Notes: generated by a model not told the origin, from the sequence alone. 64,000 nucleotides of DNA from Caproicibacter sp047833665 (GCA_047833665.1 CP181261.1:2170001-2234000), one strand, 5' to 3'. Shown: positions 42,840-53,157, counted from the stretch's first letter. A program made the numbers and translations.

Positions 42840-44723
42840 TTAAAAATTAGGATATATATCGATGGTTTGACCCCCTGTCACCACATAATTTTCTCCACTT
42901 GACCACGTGGTATCATTGATAAGAGGTTTGAATTCAATAGTATCTCCGAATGGAATCCGTTCAATTTCATAAACCCAAGTATCTGAATTTACATTGTACA
43001 TTTTCCTTCCACTATCCCACCAAAGCGGATAACTGGACCCCCGGAGATACATATCATTTCCATATCCGGTATCATAGTGAACACGGATTGTAGTAACTGT
43101 TCTTTCCGGAGGCGTGTACGGTGCGGGACTATCCGCAGTGAAAACGTAGGCGGTTTTCGCGGGAAGAGAAACACAAATCTGCTTGCCAGTTACTCCACCG
43201 GAAACAATAGTTGCTTTGACAGATGTGTCTAATAAATTAGTCAGTTCAGTTCCAACGGAGAGTGAACTTTCCGCACGAATTGGGATATTTCTACTTTCAT
43301 TGCTAGTCGCGTTATTAATGACCGTTATGATTTCTTGTCCAGTAGAATCGTCACGTCGAGAGTAAGCGTAAATATTGGACTCATACCACATTTCGCGCTG
43401 CGTTCCTGTTCTCAGGCATGTATAATTATTACGAAGTTGAGCAAGTCTTTGGATGTATTGATACATATTGCCATCTTCTGAAAAACTGGGCATAACCTCA
43501 CGATTTTCTTTATTTGCGATTCCAGCCCATTCCGTTGGCTTTCCGCCGCCATAGCAATTTTGTTCTGTACCATAATAAATATCCGGTATGCCACGAACAG
43601 TAAACAGAAACGTTAATGCCAACCGCATTTTCTGAAAATTGTCATCAGCTAAGCAAAGAAAACGATCTCGATCATGATTATCGATAAACGTAATGAGTCG
43701 GTTGGGATCTTTATATTTACTATCCTGATCGAATATTTCTTTTACAGTTGAAAAGTCCGCATCATGCGCAAAAACTTCTCGTGCCTGGAAAAACAAAGGA
43801 AAGTCCAAAACGCCCCATTCGTAGTTTTGGAAATCACTTACATAGTCTACATCCCCAACAAATATTTCTCCGAAAGTTGGAACTCCCAAATATTCTTCGA
43901 ATTCAGCAAGAAAATCTTTTGGAATAGAACGTGCAGCATCCACCCGAACACCATCTGCGCCAGTGTCCTGAACCCACGTTTTATAGGCATTTTTAATTGC
44001 TTCACGTGCATCTGCGTTATCTTGATTTAAATCATCCAGTCCGCCTAAATCATTGTTCAATACCTGAAACGGATCATTCCAATCCGTGATATCACCATAA
44101 TGATGGTACCAAGCCGGATTATTGAAAGGAGCCGCAGGTTGATAATCGTCTGAACTGTAAGAGGTTGCACCTTCAGCCAAATAATCTGCTGTGTGATTTG
44201 GAACAGCATCCAATATCACTTTAAGGCCCTTGGAGTGTGCGGTTTGCACAAGACGAATCAGATCCTCTTTGGTGCCAAAATGCGGGTCCGCTTTATTATA
44301 ATCATGTGTAAAATATCCGTGGTACCCTGATTCACTTTTGTCACGGCTCAATGGTTCATTTTCAGACACCGGAGAAATCCAAATGGCTGTCACACCTAAA
44401 TTTTTAATATAATCCAATTTTTCGGTTAATCCTTTCCAATCTCCACCCTGATTAAATTTTAGGTTGCCGGGTCTGTATTCCACGTTCAACGTTCCGTTGT
44501 TGGAAGAATCACCGTCATAAAATCGGTCAGTCAAAACCATATAAATAATATCATTTTCGTTAAGAACTGAACTACTCTGAACATATTGTGATATATCACT
44601 TGTGGAATCGGCGTGCTTTTCAGAAATTGCCTGAGCGTATGTAGATGACGAGATGAGCAGTGAAAAAGCCAATACCACGGAAAGACCGATATGTACGATT
44701 TTACGCTTCAATACCTTTTCCAA
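42840..44723 (-). CDS. Secreted alpha-amylase, GH13 with C-terminal starch-binding-like domain
   Basis: 627 residues with a signal peptide (GLSVVLAFSLLISSSTYAQA). GH13 regions in order: DAVPNH near 185, GVRVDAA with the nucleophile Asp near 258, FGEIF with the acid/base Glu near 284, FIDNHD near 345. YYGTEQ follows. The last 95 residues (TTIRVHYDTGYGNDMYLRGS, then IEFKPLINDTTWSSGENYVV) form a starch-binding module of the CBM20/CBM25-like kind. It should split extracellular starch into maltodextrins for the importer encoded upstream in the same operon. GAAGGAG precedes the ATG. Confidence 0.92.
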   Translation of the reverse strand: MEKVLKRKIVHIGLSVVLAFSLLISSSTYAQAISEKHADSTSDISQYVQSSSVLNENDIIYMVLTDRFYDGDSSNNGTLNVEYRPGNLKFNQGGDWKGLTEKLDYIKNLGVTAIWISPVSENEPLSRDKSESGYHGYFTHDYNKADPHFGTKEDLIRLVQTAHSKGLKVILDAVPNHTADYLAEGATSYSSDDYQPAAPFNNPAWYHHYGDITDWNDPFQVLNNDLGGLDDLNQDNADAREAIKNAYKTWVQDTGADGVRVDAARSIPKDFLAEFEEYLGVPTFGEIFVGDVDYVSDFQNYEWGVLDFPLFFQAREVFAHDADFSTVKEIFDQDSKYKDPNRLITFIDNHDRDRFLCLADDNFQKMRLALTFLFTVRGIPDIYYGTEQNCYGGGKPTEWAGIANKENREVMPSFSEDGNMYQYIQRLAQLRNNYTCLRTGTQREMWYESNIYAYSRRDDSTGQEIITVINNATSNESRNIPIRAESSLSVGTELTNLLDTSVKATIVSGGVTGKQICVSLPAKTAYVFTADSPAPYTPPERTVTTIRVHYDTGYGNDMYLRGSSYPLWWDSGRKMYNVNSDTWVYEIERIPFGDTIEFKPLINDTTWSSGENYVVTGGQTIDIYPNF

Positions 44724-44763
44724 GTTTTATCTCCTTCCTCAAAAAGGAGTCCACAACAATAGG

Positions 44764-45603
44764 CTATCCCTTTAAACCGCCCGCTTGCAATCCTTTCACA
44801 AAATATTTTTGAAAGCAGATAAATATGATTAATACAGGAATAAGGCTTGCAACAGACATCGCAAATACATAACCCCATTGTGTGAACTGGTGTTCACCAA
44901 AAAATCCCGCAATGGCAATTGGAAGTGTACGTTTCTCGTTGTCATTTATGACAGTCAAAGCCCAAGGATACTCCTCCCATGCAGTTAGAAAATTAAAAAT
45001 ACTAACAGACGCAATTGCTGGACCTGACAGTGGTACGGCAATTGTACGAAATACAGTAAATACGTTTCCACCGTCGATATAAACCGCTTCATCAAAATCA
45101 CGGGGAATATTTTCTATAAAACCTTTAATCATAAATGTGGAAAAGGGAATTACCCAAGCTACATAGAAAGGAATTAATCCCAGAAGTTTATTTGTAATAT
45201 GAAGAAAAGACGCAAGTTCAAATTGTGGAACAATTAAGGTTGTTCCGGGAATAATCATTGTCCCAATGACCAATCCAAACAACAATTTTCTTCCCGGAAA
45301 ACGGAACCGAGCAATACAAAAAGCCAAAGCTGTTGATATAACTGCCGCCAATATGACCGTAGCAAGGGATACAACAACACTATTGATAAAATTGATATAA
45401 AATTTTTGCTGCTTAAAAATATAAATATAATTCTCAGTTGTAATATTATTTCTGTTTGGAAAGAAATGAGGTGGATATTCATAAAGTGCACCGTTGGGTT
45501 TTAAAGACGTGCTGATCATGTAGATCATAGGCAGCACCGAGATAGCTCCCCCTAAAGTTAAAACTATGTAGATTAAGATTTGACTCATTCTATTTCGTTT
45601 CAT
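44764..45603 (-). CDS. Maltodextrin-type ABC transporter permease, MalG-like
   Basis: 279 residues with six membrane helices and the conserved EAA loop (AVYIDGGNVFTVFRTIAVPL). C-terminus SFxx-like FQKYFVKGLQAGGLKG is the usual MalG family ending. Pairs with the MalF-like permease encoded 9 bases upstream. No ATPase gene is in the operon, so a shared MsmX-type ATPase elsewhere is expected. Confidence 0.93.
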   Translation of the reverse strand: MKRNRMSQILIYIVLTLGGAISVLPMIYMISTSLKPNGALYEYPPHFFPNRNNITTENYIYIFKQQKFYINFINSVVVSLATVILAAVISTALAFCIARFRFPGRKLLFGLVIGTMIIPGTTLIVPQFELASFLHITNKLLGLIPFYVAWVIPFSTFMIKGFIENIPRDFDEAVYIDGGNVFTVFRTIAVPLSGPAIASVSIFNFLTAWEEYPWALTVINDNEKRTLPIAIAGFFGEHQFTQWGYVFAMSVASLIPVLIIFICFQKYFVKGLQAGGLKG

Positions 45604-45612
45604 ACTTATGTA

Positions 45613-46503
45613 TTAGTCCCCTTCATTTTGACTTTTCATGATCTTGAACTGCAAAGCTGCAAGAAAGATCAGTACTATTGCGACAATAAAGGAAAGAGCG
45701 GCAGCATAACTGAATTTACCTTCGTTAAATGCTTTATAATACATCCATGTCAAAACGGTTTCTGTTCGGTGCATTGGTTTGCCGTCTGTAATCATCTTGA
45801 TAGAAGTAAATACATTAAATCCTCCGATTGTCAGCATCACTAAGGCAAACAAAATTGTACTTCTTATAGAGGGCAACGTAATATAGAAAAACTTCTGCAC
45901 AGATCCACAGCCATCTATTGACGCGGATTCATAAAGGGCTTTGGGCACATTCTGCAGTGCTGCAAGGAAAACAACCATATTCCATCCAACACCTTTCCAG
46001 ATTCCTAACAACATTGCGACGGTCAGGCCGCCCCAGCGACTGTCAAGCCAAGCGATGTTGCCCCCTGTAAGATGAAGCACCTGACAAAGAAAGTAATTCA
46101 ACAGGCCTTCTGTATTGAAGATATATTTGAATACCAAGGATACAATAACCCAAGATGTAATAACGGGAAGATAGTAAATCACCCGAAAGCCAACCTGAAG
46201 ATGCAAAAGTTCATTAATTAGGACGGCAACCAGGAGACCAATTGCCATTTGAGCCGGTACCGTTACCAAAGTGTATAATAGTGTGTTTTCAAAAGAAACC
46301 CAGAATGTATGGTCGGATAAAACCATCTGATAACTTTTAAAGCCAGTAAACACATTCTGCACAGCAGAACCATAACCACTTTGAACAAAACTCATGTAAA
46401 GTAGTTTTACAATCGGATAAATGGTAAATACCACGAACATAAAAATCCCGGGCAATAAAAGCAAAAAAATCTGCAATTTATTTTTGAGTGATTTTGCCTC
46501 CAT
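45613..46503 (-). CDS. Maltodextrin-type ABC transporter permease, MalF-like
   Basis: 296 residues with six helices and the EAA loop (ALYESASIDGCGSVQKFFYI). GGAAAGGATGG precedes the ATG. Short compared with E. coli MalF because it lacks the large periplasmic P2 loop, as in most Gram-positive homologues. Confidence 0.93.
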   Translation of the reverse strand: MEAKSLKNKLQIFLLLLPGIFMFVVFTIYPIVKLLYMSFVQSGYGSAVQNVFTGFKSYQMVLSDHTFWVSFENTLLYTLVTVPAQMAIGLLVAVLINELLHLQVGFRVIYYLPVITSWVIVSLVFKYIFNTEGLLNYFLCQVLHLTGGNIAWLDSRWGGLTVAMLLGIWKGVGWNMVVFLAALQNVPKALYESASIDGCGSVQKFFYITLPSIRSTILFALVMLTIGGFNVFTSIKMITDGKPMHRTETVLTWMYYKAFNEGKFSYAAALSFIVAIVLIFLAALQFKIMKSQNEGD

Positions 46504-46576
46504 GGTGCCATCCTTTCCCTATATGGTTTGCATGTTTCATTCTTCCTGTTGACGGAACCTCTATGATTGATTTATA

Positions 46577-47899
46577 CTATTGAAGTAATTCATCCACTTT
46601 CGCTGCAAGTGTATCCAGTGTTTTTTGTGCATCCGCTCCCTCTTTCACAATCGCGGTTACAGCGGTCGTAAGGAGATTGTCAATTTCGGTCCATGTTGCT
46701 ACTGGAGGACGGGCTTTAGCATTTTTTATAGCATCTAAAAACGGAGCAAAAGAAGCTTCCTGAATCACTTCACTGTCTAAAGCCGCTTTATTGACAGGGA
46801 TAAGTCCGCATTTGGCCATTTCTTCTTGGGCGAATTTGCTCGTCATAAACTTCATAAATTTCCAGGCCCCTTCTTTGTTAGCGGAAGAAAACATCCCGAT
46901 ATCTTCACCGCCCAAAACAGAATGAGAGCCACCTGATCCGGTTGGTACATCTGCCATGCCGTAAGAAAAGTCCGGATAAGCGCCTTTTAACTCCGCAATT
47001 TTCCACGGACCTTCTAAAAGCATTGCGTAGCGTCCGGTACCGAATCCATCCGTCATGGGAATATCTCCGCTGTTGAAACCGGTCATAGCATCAGATTGAT
47101 AAAGGTCTGCAAGCATCTGTATTGCCTGAACAGTCTTGGGCCCATTTAAATACCCGGAAGCTTTTGTATAATCTTCATTGGTGATGTCACCACCCATACT
47201 CCAAATGTATGGAAGTACATTCCATCCTGACAGTGCAGGTTCTGTGCAGCCCCATATTTGCTGACCATTGCTGTTTATCCCGGAAAGCTTTTTGGCTGCT
47301 GCAACGAATTCCTCCATCGTTGTTGGAACGGACACACCTGTTTTCTGCAGCATTTCTTTGTTGTAAAACAGAATTTTTGTGTTTGTATTGAGTGCAAGTG
47401 CGTAATAATCCCCTCCAATTTTAGAGGTACCCATAGCATTTTCCAATAGGCTACCGGAAACTTGGTCAAAGTCGCTCATTTCTTTGTTTAGCGGAACAAG
47501 AATACCAAGCTTTTGAAATTCCGGTACCCAAGCAATGTCAAGCCGTGCGACATCCGGTAATGTGTTAGCACTGGAACTTACTAAAATTTTATCGTGGAGT
47601 TTTGCCCATTCATAAGATGTCGCATTAATTTTATAACCCGGATTTTCTTTTTCGAATTCTGGGATCAAAATTTTCGTTAGAGTTTCATTTTCCGGAGATT
47701 GTGCACTGTAATGATGCCAAAAGTTTAGTGTAATGGTTTCTTTTGGTGCATTGCTTTGGGATGTGTCATTTCCTTCTTGCTGATTTCCGGCAGATGAACT
47801 ATTTTCTGGTATTTGTCCTGAACAAGCGGTCAGTGCTGTCAACATTGTGGCCGCTGAAAGGACAAATGCCAGAATTTTTTTTCTAGTAAAAGATTTCAT
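46577..47899 (-). CDS. Maltodextrin-binding lipoprotein, MalE-like
   Basis: 440 residues with a lipoprotein signal (lipobox LTAC at about 23-26), a Ser/Gln/Asn linker, and an SBP family 1 domain (TLNFWHHYSAQSPENETL, DVARLDIAWVPEF, GRYAMLLEGPWKIAELKG). Its ATG overlaps the stop of the GH13 gene by 4 bases. Binds the oligosaccharide outside the membrane for the MalF/MalG pair. Confidence 0.93.
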   Translation of the reverse strand: MKSFTRKKILAFVLSAATMLTALTACSGQIPENSSSAGNQQEGNDTSQSNAPKETITLNFWHHYSAQSPENETLTKILIPEFEKENPGYKINATSYEWAKLHDKILVSSSANTLPDVARLDIAWVPEFQKLGILVPLNKEMSDFDQVSGSLLENAMGTSKIGGDYYALALNTNTKILFYNKEMLQKTGVSVPTTMEEFVAAAKKLSGINSNGQQIWGCTEPALSGWNVLPYIWSMGGDITNEDYTKASGYLNGPKTVQAIQMLADLYQSDAMTGFNSGDIPMTDGFGTGRYAMLLEGPWKIAELKGAYPDFSYGMADVPTGSGGSHSVLGGEDIGMFSSANKEGAWKFMKFMTSKFAQEEMAKCGLIPVNKAALDSEVIQEASFAPFLDAIKNAKARPPVATWTEIDNLLTTAVTAIVKEGADAQKTLDTLAAKVDELLQ

Positions 47900-49704
47900 A
47901 CCTTTCCACCACTTTCTATAAATATTTTTAAAGAATAAGGCGCCATGTTAGTTTTTAATTGGCTTTTATACGGTTCAATGTCTTGATTATAAAAGCCTGT
48001 TTCGTTAGAAATCCTTTCTGCAACAACAGTTTCTCCCTCTATCATTTCTAACCAGTCACGTTGCTGATCTAAAAGAGGCACAGTCACAATCTGTTCCTGT
48101 TCACTGGGATTTAACACAATGTAAATGTTCTGCTCGGAAACAGAACGAATAAACCCATATATACCTGTTTCGGGATTACAAATATTTGTACGAAAACTGC
48201 CCGTGTTTAAAGCATCGTATTTTTTACGGATACCAATTAATTGACGATACCAGTCAATTAGCATGTGGTTATGCTGGTCTTTATCCCATGGCATGGCTCT
48301 GCGGCAATCCGGGTCATTTGCTCCTGTTAAACCAATTTCGTCTCCATAAAATATTGCTGGGCATCCTGGAAAAGTCATCATAAACGCAACTGCCAGCTTT
48401 AATTTTCGTATATCGCCTCCACAATCATATAAAAATCGAGGTGTATCGTGACTATCTAACAGATTATACATACATTGGCGGGTCGTTTCAGGGTACAACG
48501 AAAGCATGTAATTGATTCGGTTGTCAAATTCCAGCACATCAATTTTTTCTTTCGCCAACCAATCGGTGACCGCATCTTTAAACAAGTAGTTCATAGCACC
48601 GTCCAAGCGATTTCCAAGCACTAATCGCCCGGCATCGCCCCAGCTTTCCCCAATCAGAACAGTGTCTGGAAAGTCTCTTTTGATAGAGGCGGAAAAACTT
48701 TCCCAAAACCGCCCTTCAATTTCATCAGCGACATCCAATCGCCATCCATCAATTCCATATTTTTCAATCCAATACCGCCCAACGTTGATAAAATATTCCC
48801 GAGTCTCCGGATTGGCCAAATTTAATTTTGGCATCCATTTGTAATAACCGACACATTCATAATTGGGTGGATCTATCTTCACCGGAAATTCCAAAGGAAA
48901 AAACCAGTTTTTATAACGAGATTGATTGCCATTTTTCAATAAATCCTGAAAGGGAGGAAAATAATATCCACTATGATTAAAAACACCATCCAAAATAATC
49001 CGAATGCCTTTTTCATGGCATTTTTCCGTCAAGTTTAATAGATCTTTTTCTGTGCCAAACTGTGGGTCAATCTTGTAGTAATCAATGGTATCGTATTTAT
49101 GATTGGAATATCCTTTGAAGATTGGGTTTAGATAAATACAAGTGATTCCTAAATGAACCAAATAATCAATACGATCCAGAATTCCAGCCAAATCCCCACC
49201 CATTACATTATCGCGTGTTGGAACAGAATCCCAAGGAACTACGTCTACGGGATCATTTGTCCTATCTCCATTTTTAAACCGGTCAGGAAATATTTGATAA
49301 TATATTTGTCGTTTGCACCAATCAGGAGCTTGATGTCCATCCTGAATATTCGGAAAAAGATATTCAAAGAAATCATTTTCCGGTTTCAGATTTTGAGATT
49401 GAGTACCATACCGGCCATACCACACTGTTTGATTTCCATCGCTCAGCTCAAAGTAATAACGTATGTAACATGCTGTTTTTGGGAATACTGCTTCCACTTC
49501 GAAATAATCATGGTATGCGTCTCGTAATACACACCGCATGGGTATACGTTTGAATTTCGGAAAATTCTCATATCTTCGCCAACACACAAGCGTGCAGTTC
49601 TTTATATCTTTTCTGGCCGCTTGAAAGCGAAATATGAGTTTATTAGAAGCAGTTGGATAAACGAAATCTTCAATAGGGCGATGTACTAAAGCGGCTGTAT
49701 TCAT
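47896..49704 (-). CDS. Cytoplasmic GH13 glucanohydrolase (neopullulanase/cyclomaltodextrinase type)
   Basis: 602 residues from the ATG at 49704, which has AAAAGGAGATAG before it; a longer frame begins at 49749. No signal peptide. An N-terminal domain of about 120 residues (CBM34-like) precedes the barrel: DGVFNH, GWRLDVADE (nucleophile), IGESWGD (acid), LLDSHDTPR. The N-terminal module and the MPWD motif near the end are usual for cyclomaltodextrinases, maltogenic amylases and neopullulanases, which break imported maltodextrins or cyclodextrins. Starts 4 bases after the regulator's stop. Confidence 0.9.
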   Translation of the reverse strand: MNTAALVHRPIEDFVYPTASNKLIFRFQAARKDIKNCTLVCWRRYENFPKFKRIPMRCVLRDAYHDYFEVEAVFPKTACYIRYYFELSDGNQTVWYGRYGTQSQNLKPENDFFEYLFPNIQDGHQAPDWCKRQIYYQIFPDRFKNGDRTNDPVDVVPWDSVPTRDNVMGGDLAGILDRIDYLVHLGITCIYLNPIFKGYSNHKYDTIDYYKIDPQFGTEKDLLNLTEKCHEKGIRIILDGVFNHSGYYFPPFQDLLKNGNQSRYKNWFFPLEFPVKIDPPNYECVGYYKWMPKLNLANPETREYFINVGRYWIEKYGIDGWRLDVADEIEGRFWESFSASIKRDFPDTVLIGESWGDAGRLVLGNRLDGAMNYLFKDAVTDWLAKEKIDVLEFDNRINYMLSLYPETTRQCMYNLLDSHDTPRFLYDCGGDIRKLKLAVAFMMTFPGCPAIFYGDEIGLTGANDPDCRRAMPWDKDQHNHMLIDWYRQLIGIRKKYDALNTGSFRTNICNPETGIYGFIRSVSEQNIYIVLNPSEQEQIVTVPLLDQQRDWLEMIEGETVVAERISNETGFYNQDIEPYKSQLKTNMAPYSLKIFIESGGKV

Positions 49705-49708
49705 TTTA

Positions 49709-50737
49709 CTATCTCCTTTTAGATTTTTGAGTAGAATCTCGTTCAACAATTTTAGTTGATATTAAAATCTGACGGCTGCTTCTATCTCTATCTTTAATTT
49801 TTCCAATTAAAATAGAAGCGGCTTGTTCGCCTAACCCCAAGGTATCGATATCTACTGTTGTAATAGCAGGTTCGGAAAGCTCGGCAACCGGTGAATTGTC
49901 AAAACAAATAATTCCAAACTCCTCAGGAACAGCGATGCTTTTTTTTCTTGCTGCGCGAAGCGCACCGATTGCAAGATAAAAGTCACTGCAAATGACAGCA
50001 TCCGGTCTCTTTTGATTTTCGAACAATTGCAGCATTGTCGCCATGCCTGCTTCTGCACTCGATTCGCAGTGACATATCCAATCATCTATAACCGGAATTC
50101 CAAGTTTGTTTAAAGCACGGCTGTAGCCAGTGATTCTGTCTTGATTAAAAATTTCATTATCTCCATTCGATAAAAAAGCTATGTTACGATATCCGTTTTC
50201 TATTAAGTGATTTACCGCTATGACTCCTCCCTGTATATTATTGATATCAACCCAATTGCTGTCAGCATCAAGCATTTTAGGGTCTCCAAGAATAACATAA
50301 GGAAACTTAACCTGATTTAATTTTCTTATAAAAGAACAATCTATAATAGAATTTGGCAAAATAATACCATCCACTTTTTTCCCAAACACTAATTTTTCCG
50401 CAGATGTCATGTCATCCGTTTGTATACGTCCGTTTGTGATAATTAAATTGTAATTATTCTGATGTGCAACTGTTTCAATCCCAAAAACACTATTGTTAAA
50501 AAAGTTATTCGAAAAAGAGCGCGCATTGACCACGTCAATTACCAATGCGATAGCAGATGTACTTCCATTAGCAAAACTGCGGGCCGTATCATTTGGGACA
50601 TAATCTAATTCCTTCATGATTTTCAAAACACGCTCTCGCGTTTTGGCTGAAATAACCCCTTTATTGTTGATGATTCGTGATACAGTAGATGTAGACACAC
50701 CTGCTGCTTTTGCAACATCGTTAATTGTAGCTGACAT
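49709..50737 (-). CDS. LacI-family transcriptional regulator of the alpha-glucan operon
   Basis: 342 residues. N-terminal LacI helix-turn-helix (TINDVAKAAGVSTSTVSRIINNKG) with hinge YVPNDTARSFANG, then a periplasmic-binding-like effector domain (LVIDVVNARSFSNNFF...IICFDNSPVAE). Full family length. It is the first gene of the operon and has operator-like sites in its own leader (50748-50763 and 50868-50883), so it should repress its own and the maltodextrin genes until a maltodextrin binds. AGGAGGA precedes the ATG. Confidence 0.93.
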   Translation of the reverse strand: MSATINDVAKAAGVSTSTVSRIINNKGVISAKTRERVLKIMKELDYVPNDTARSFANGSTSAIALVIDVVNARSFSNNFFNNSVFGIETVAHQNNYNLIITNGRIQTDDMTSAEKLVFGKKVDGIILPNSIIDCSFIRKLNQVKFPYVILGDPKMLDADSNWVDINNIQGGVIAVNHLIENGYRNIAFLSNGDNEIFNQDRITGYSRALNKLGIPVIDDWICHCESSAEAGMATMLQLFENQKRPDAVICSDFYLAIGALRAARKKSIAVPEEFGIICFDNSPVAELSEPAITTVDIDTLGLGEQAASILIGKIKDRDRSSRQILISTKIVERDSTQKSKRR

Positions 50738-50747
50738 ACTTCCTCCT

Positions 50748-50763
50748 ATGCAACCGATTTACT
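50748..50763. promoter_or_regulatory. Second operator-like site of the LacI-type regulator
   Basis: ATGCAACCGATTTACT repeats the first 12 bases of the palindrome at 50868-50883 and abuts the ribosome binding site of the regulator gene. A good left half and a poor right half. Confidence 0.55.
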
Positions 50764-50867
50764 AAAATATATTATATATTTTTTTATATTATTTAATTTA
50801 AAATAGCTATATTATATATAAATTTCATCAAATATTTCTTGCATTTCAAAATTTAGCACTATAATTT

Positions 50868-50883
50868 ATGCAACCGATTGCAT
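50868..50883. promoter_or_regulatory. Operator palindrome of the alpha-glucan operon
   Basis: ATGCAA-CCGA-TTGCAT has perfect 6-base arms and lies just downstream of the -10 region, a position where a LacI-type repressor blocks initiation or early elongation. The form resembles MalR/CcpA-type sites. Confidence 0.7.
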
Positions 50884-50890
50884 TAATTAT

Positions 50891-50918
50891 AATATAACAC
50901 CGACTGAATATTTGTCAA
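50891..50918 (-). promoter_or_regulatory. Promoter of the alpha-glucan operon
   Basis: On the minus strand, TTGACA (50918-50913), 16 bases, then TATATT (50896-50891); TATTAT two bases on is an alternative -10. Directly precedes the operator palindrome. Confidence 0.7.
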
Positions 50919-50944
50919 TATCCCTTTTAAAATTTGTCTATATT

Positions 50945-51820
50945 TTTAAGAGGTTTTCAAATTAGAAACTCCGAAAAGCAAATTAGCTTGTGCTTAACAG
51001 TAACAGAATCAATTCTGGGCTTAAGCAAAATATGGACACAGACCAGTCTTCTGCACACTCCATCGGAGATGTTGTTAACAGCCATTGGAAAGAATCCGGA
51101 GTCCGACTACGCTGGTTCTGCGGCGTATTTTCATGTTCAGCCGTTCCAGCATATTGGTTAAGGAGATTTTACGAGCATCGAGTTCTGGAAAGACATAATA
51201 GTCTAGAGAATTATCCAGCCCATTTTGCAGGAAGTTAATTGTTTTTCGAAAGCGTTTTCCATACTGTTCTGATATTTCCTCCGCGCGTTGTCTGGCTATT
51301 TCAGCGGAAGATGCCAGCAAATTTTTTTAATTTATTAATTGAGCCGCAAAGGATTCTTTTCCTTCTGGGGTATATGAGCTAAAATATTCCGCATAAAATG
51401 GACTTTGCACAGTTGCCAGGAGGCTCCCGGAAAACTTTCGCAAATGGTTACAATCAGCCCTTTGTTCTTGTCCGAAATAACCAGAAGTGGTGTTTTCAGG
51501 CCACGATCGAAAAGACTTTGGGACAATTGATTATGCTTTTCTATGTATCCATTCAGCATTCGCTCTCTGGCGAGATCATCCCCATGACTCTGGCTTGTTA
51601 AGGCTTTTCGTATTAACTCTTTGACTTGACGACTTGACTGCTGCAAAGATTATTGATTCTGCTGACGCCGCCGATAGCCACAGTTGTTATCACTGCGGGA
51701 CGGGTTATGTTTTTGGGACATTGGATTATTTTTCCTTTTCGGCATATCTTTTCACTATTCATTTTTTCGCAATTCCTATGATTTTCTATGCCTTTAAATT
51801 GCGAACTTTATTGTACTCTA
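50945..51820 (-). mobile_element. Decayed IS256-type element, cut at its right end by the IS3 element
   Basis: Fragments of the transposase sequence at 27839-29020 appear in order (SAEIARQRAEEISEQYGKRF, SFPGASWQLCKVHFMRNILA) with stops and deletions. It ends with AACTTTATTGTACTCTA exactly where the IS3 element begins. Confidence 0.85.
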
Positions 51821-52094
51821 GGGGGTGCGGACAAAAAGTTGGACTGAATACACTCAGAAAGGAGATAGGGGATGTATTCAGAGGAAGAATATCGCAAAGC
51901 CCCGGAGGTTTATGAAGAAACGAGATCGGTAACAAAAACAATAACGATTTTGGGATATCCGGCACGCAGGCAAACGCTATACAATTGGATCAATCGAAAA
52001 CGAATGTTGCCGGAAGACCCATGCACCTTTTGTGGATATAATACCCCGGAGCACCCTCGCCATCCACCTATAGAATTAAAGCTTGAGATTTTAC

Positions 52095-53157
52095 TGTAGG
52101 TTTGTCAAACATATTGGACAGTATGGGAATGTAAAAATTCAGAAGGAGACAACCAATGAAGAGGACGCATCGGCATATTATTAGAGCGTCTTAAGTAGAT
52201 GGAAAGTTGGTTTTCAAAGTCCGCTAAAGAGTAAAAATGGTGTTTGTCATAAAAGCGTTTTTGGTCTTCGCGATGACTGCGTTCCACTTTCCCGTTGTGC
52301 CTAGGGGTATAAGGACGAATTAACTTGTGCCGGATATGAAGTTTAGCGGCAGTGGCTTCGAACAACGTCAGCAGATGTTTCTTGGAAGGTGAGAAACGGT
52401 TGGTGAATTCAAAACCGTTGTCAGTTTGAACGCATTCTACACGAACGCCGCGCCGGGCAAACCATTCGACAGCTCGTTTTAGAAAGTCAGCAGAAGAGTA
52501 AGTACTCTGTTCAGGGTACGCTGCCAGAAAACGCAGCCTAGAAAATTCATCAATAGCTGTGTACTGGAAAAGCCGAAGCTCAGGGTTGGCAATACAGCGC
52601 TTTGGAACTACTTTTACATCGATCTGAATGCGCTCTCCGGGATGCGTCATTTGCTCGTATGGCTTTGGCTGATATTTCTTCTTTGGTTTTGATTCTGGGA
52701 ACATTCCCATTCGGCGCATTACACGGAACAGACTTTCCGGACATCGTGTGTATCCCCGCTTTTTCAACCGAGACCATAGTTCAATCATACCGAGGTCGGG
52801 ATTTCTGCGCCGCATGTCGCGAATCAGCTTTAACTCGGCAGGTGTATGCTGGTTTGGATGACTGTGAGGCCTCCTAGACCGGCAAGCCAACGATTCTAAT
52901 GTACCGTCATACCGGGCCATCCAAAAATAGATAAAGGAACGGCTTTTGTTGTATTTTCGGCTTGCACGGCTAACACCGTACTTTTGAGCATAGATCATTA
53001 GGGATTGCCTAAACTTCATGTCTTGTGTTACACTATTCATGCAGAAATGGGCACTTCCTTTCGGTATGATTTGGTTTGTGTAGCTTTATTTTAACCGATG
53101 TGTCCATTTCTGTATTTTATTTTTTCTCAACTGTCCAATATGTATTGTAGTCCTACA
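52095..53157 (-). mobile_element. Insertion sequence, IS481/IS1202-like, 1063 bp, copy 3
   Basis: Same TGTAGG...CCTACA ends, length and orientation as the two copies at 5400-7552, and encodes the identical protein. Inserted in the IS3-type transposase gene. Confidence 0.93.
52105..53040 (-). CDS. DDE transposase of the 1063-bp element (copy 3)
   Basis: 311 residues, identical to copies 1 and 2, with intact helix-turn-helix and D, D, E residues (IDVKVV, QTDNGFEF, GKVERSHR). Confidence 0.92.
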   Translation of the reverse strand: MNSVTQDMKFRQSLMIYAQKYGVSRASRKYNKSRSFIYFWMARYDGTLESLACRSRRPHSHPNQHTPAELKLIRDMRRRNPDLGMIELWSRLKKRGYTRCPESLFRVMRRMGMFPESKPKKKYQPKPYEQMTHPGERIQIDVKVVPKRCIANPELRLFQYTAIDEFSRLRFLAAYPEQSTYSSADFLKRAVEWFARRGVRVECVQTDNGFEFTNRFSPSKKHLLTLFEATAAKLHIRHKLIRPYTPRHNGKVERSHREDQKRFYDKHHFYSLADFENQLSIYLRRSNNMPMRPLHWLSPSEFLHSHTVQYV

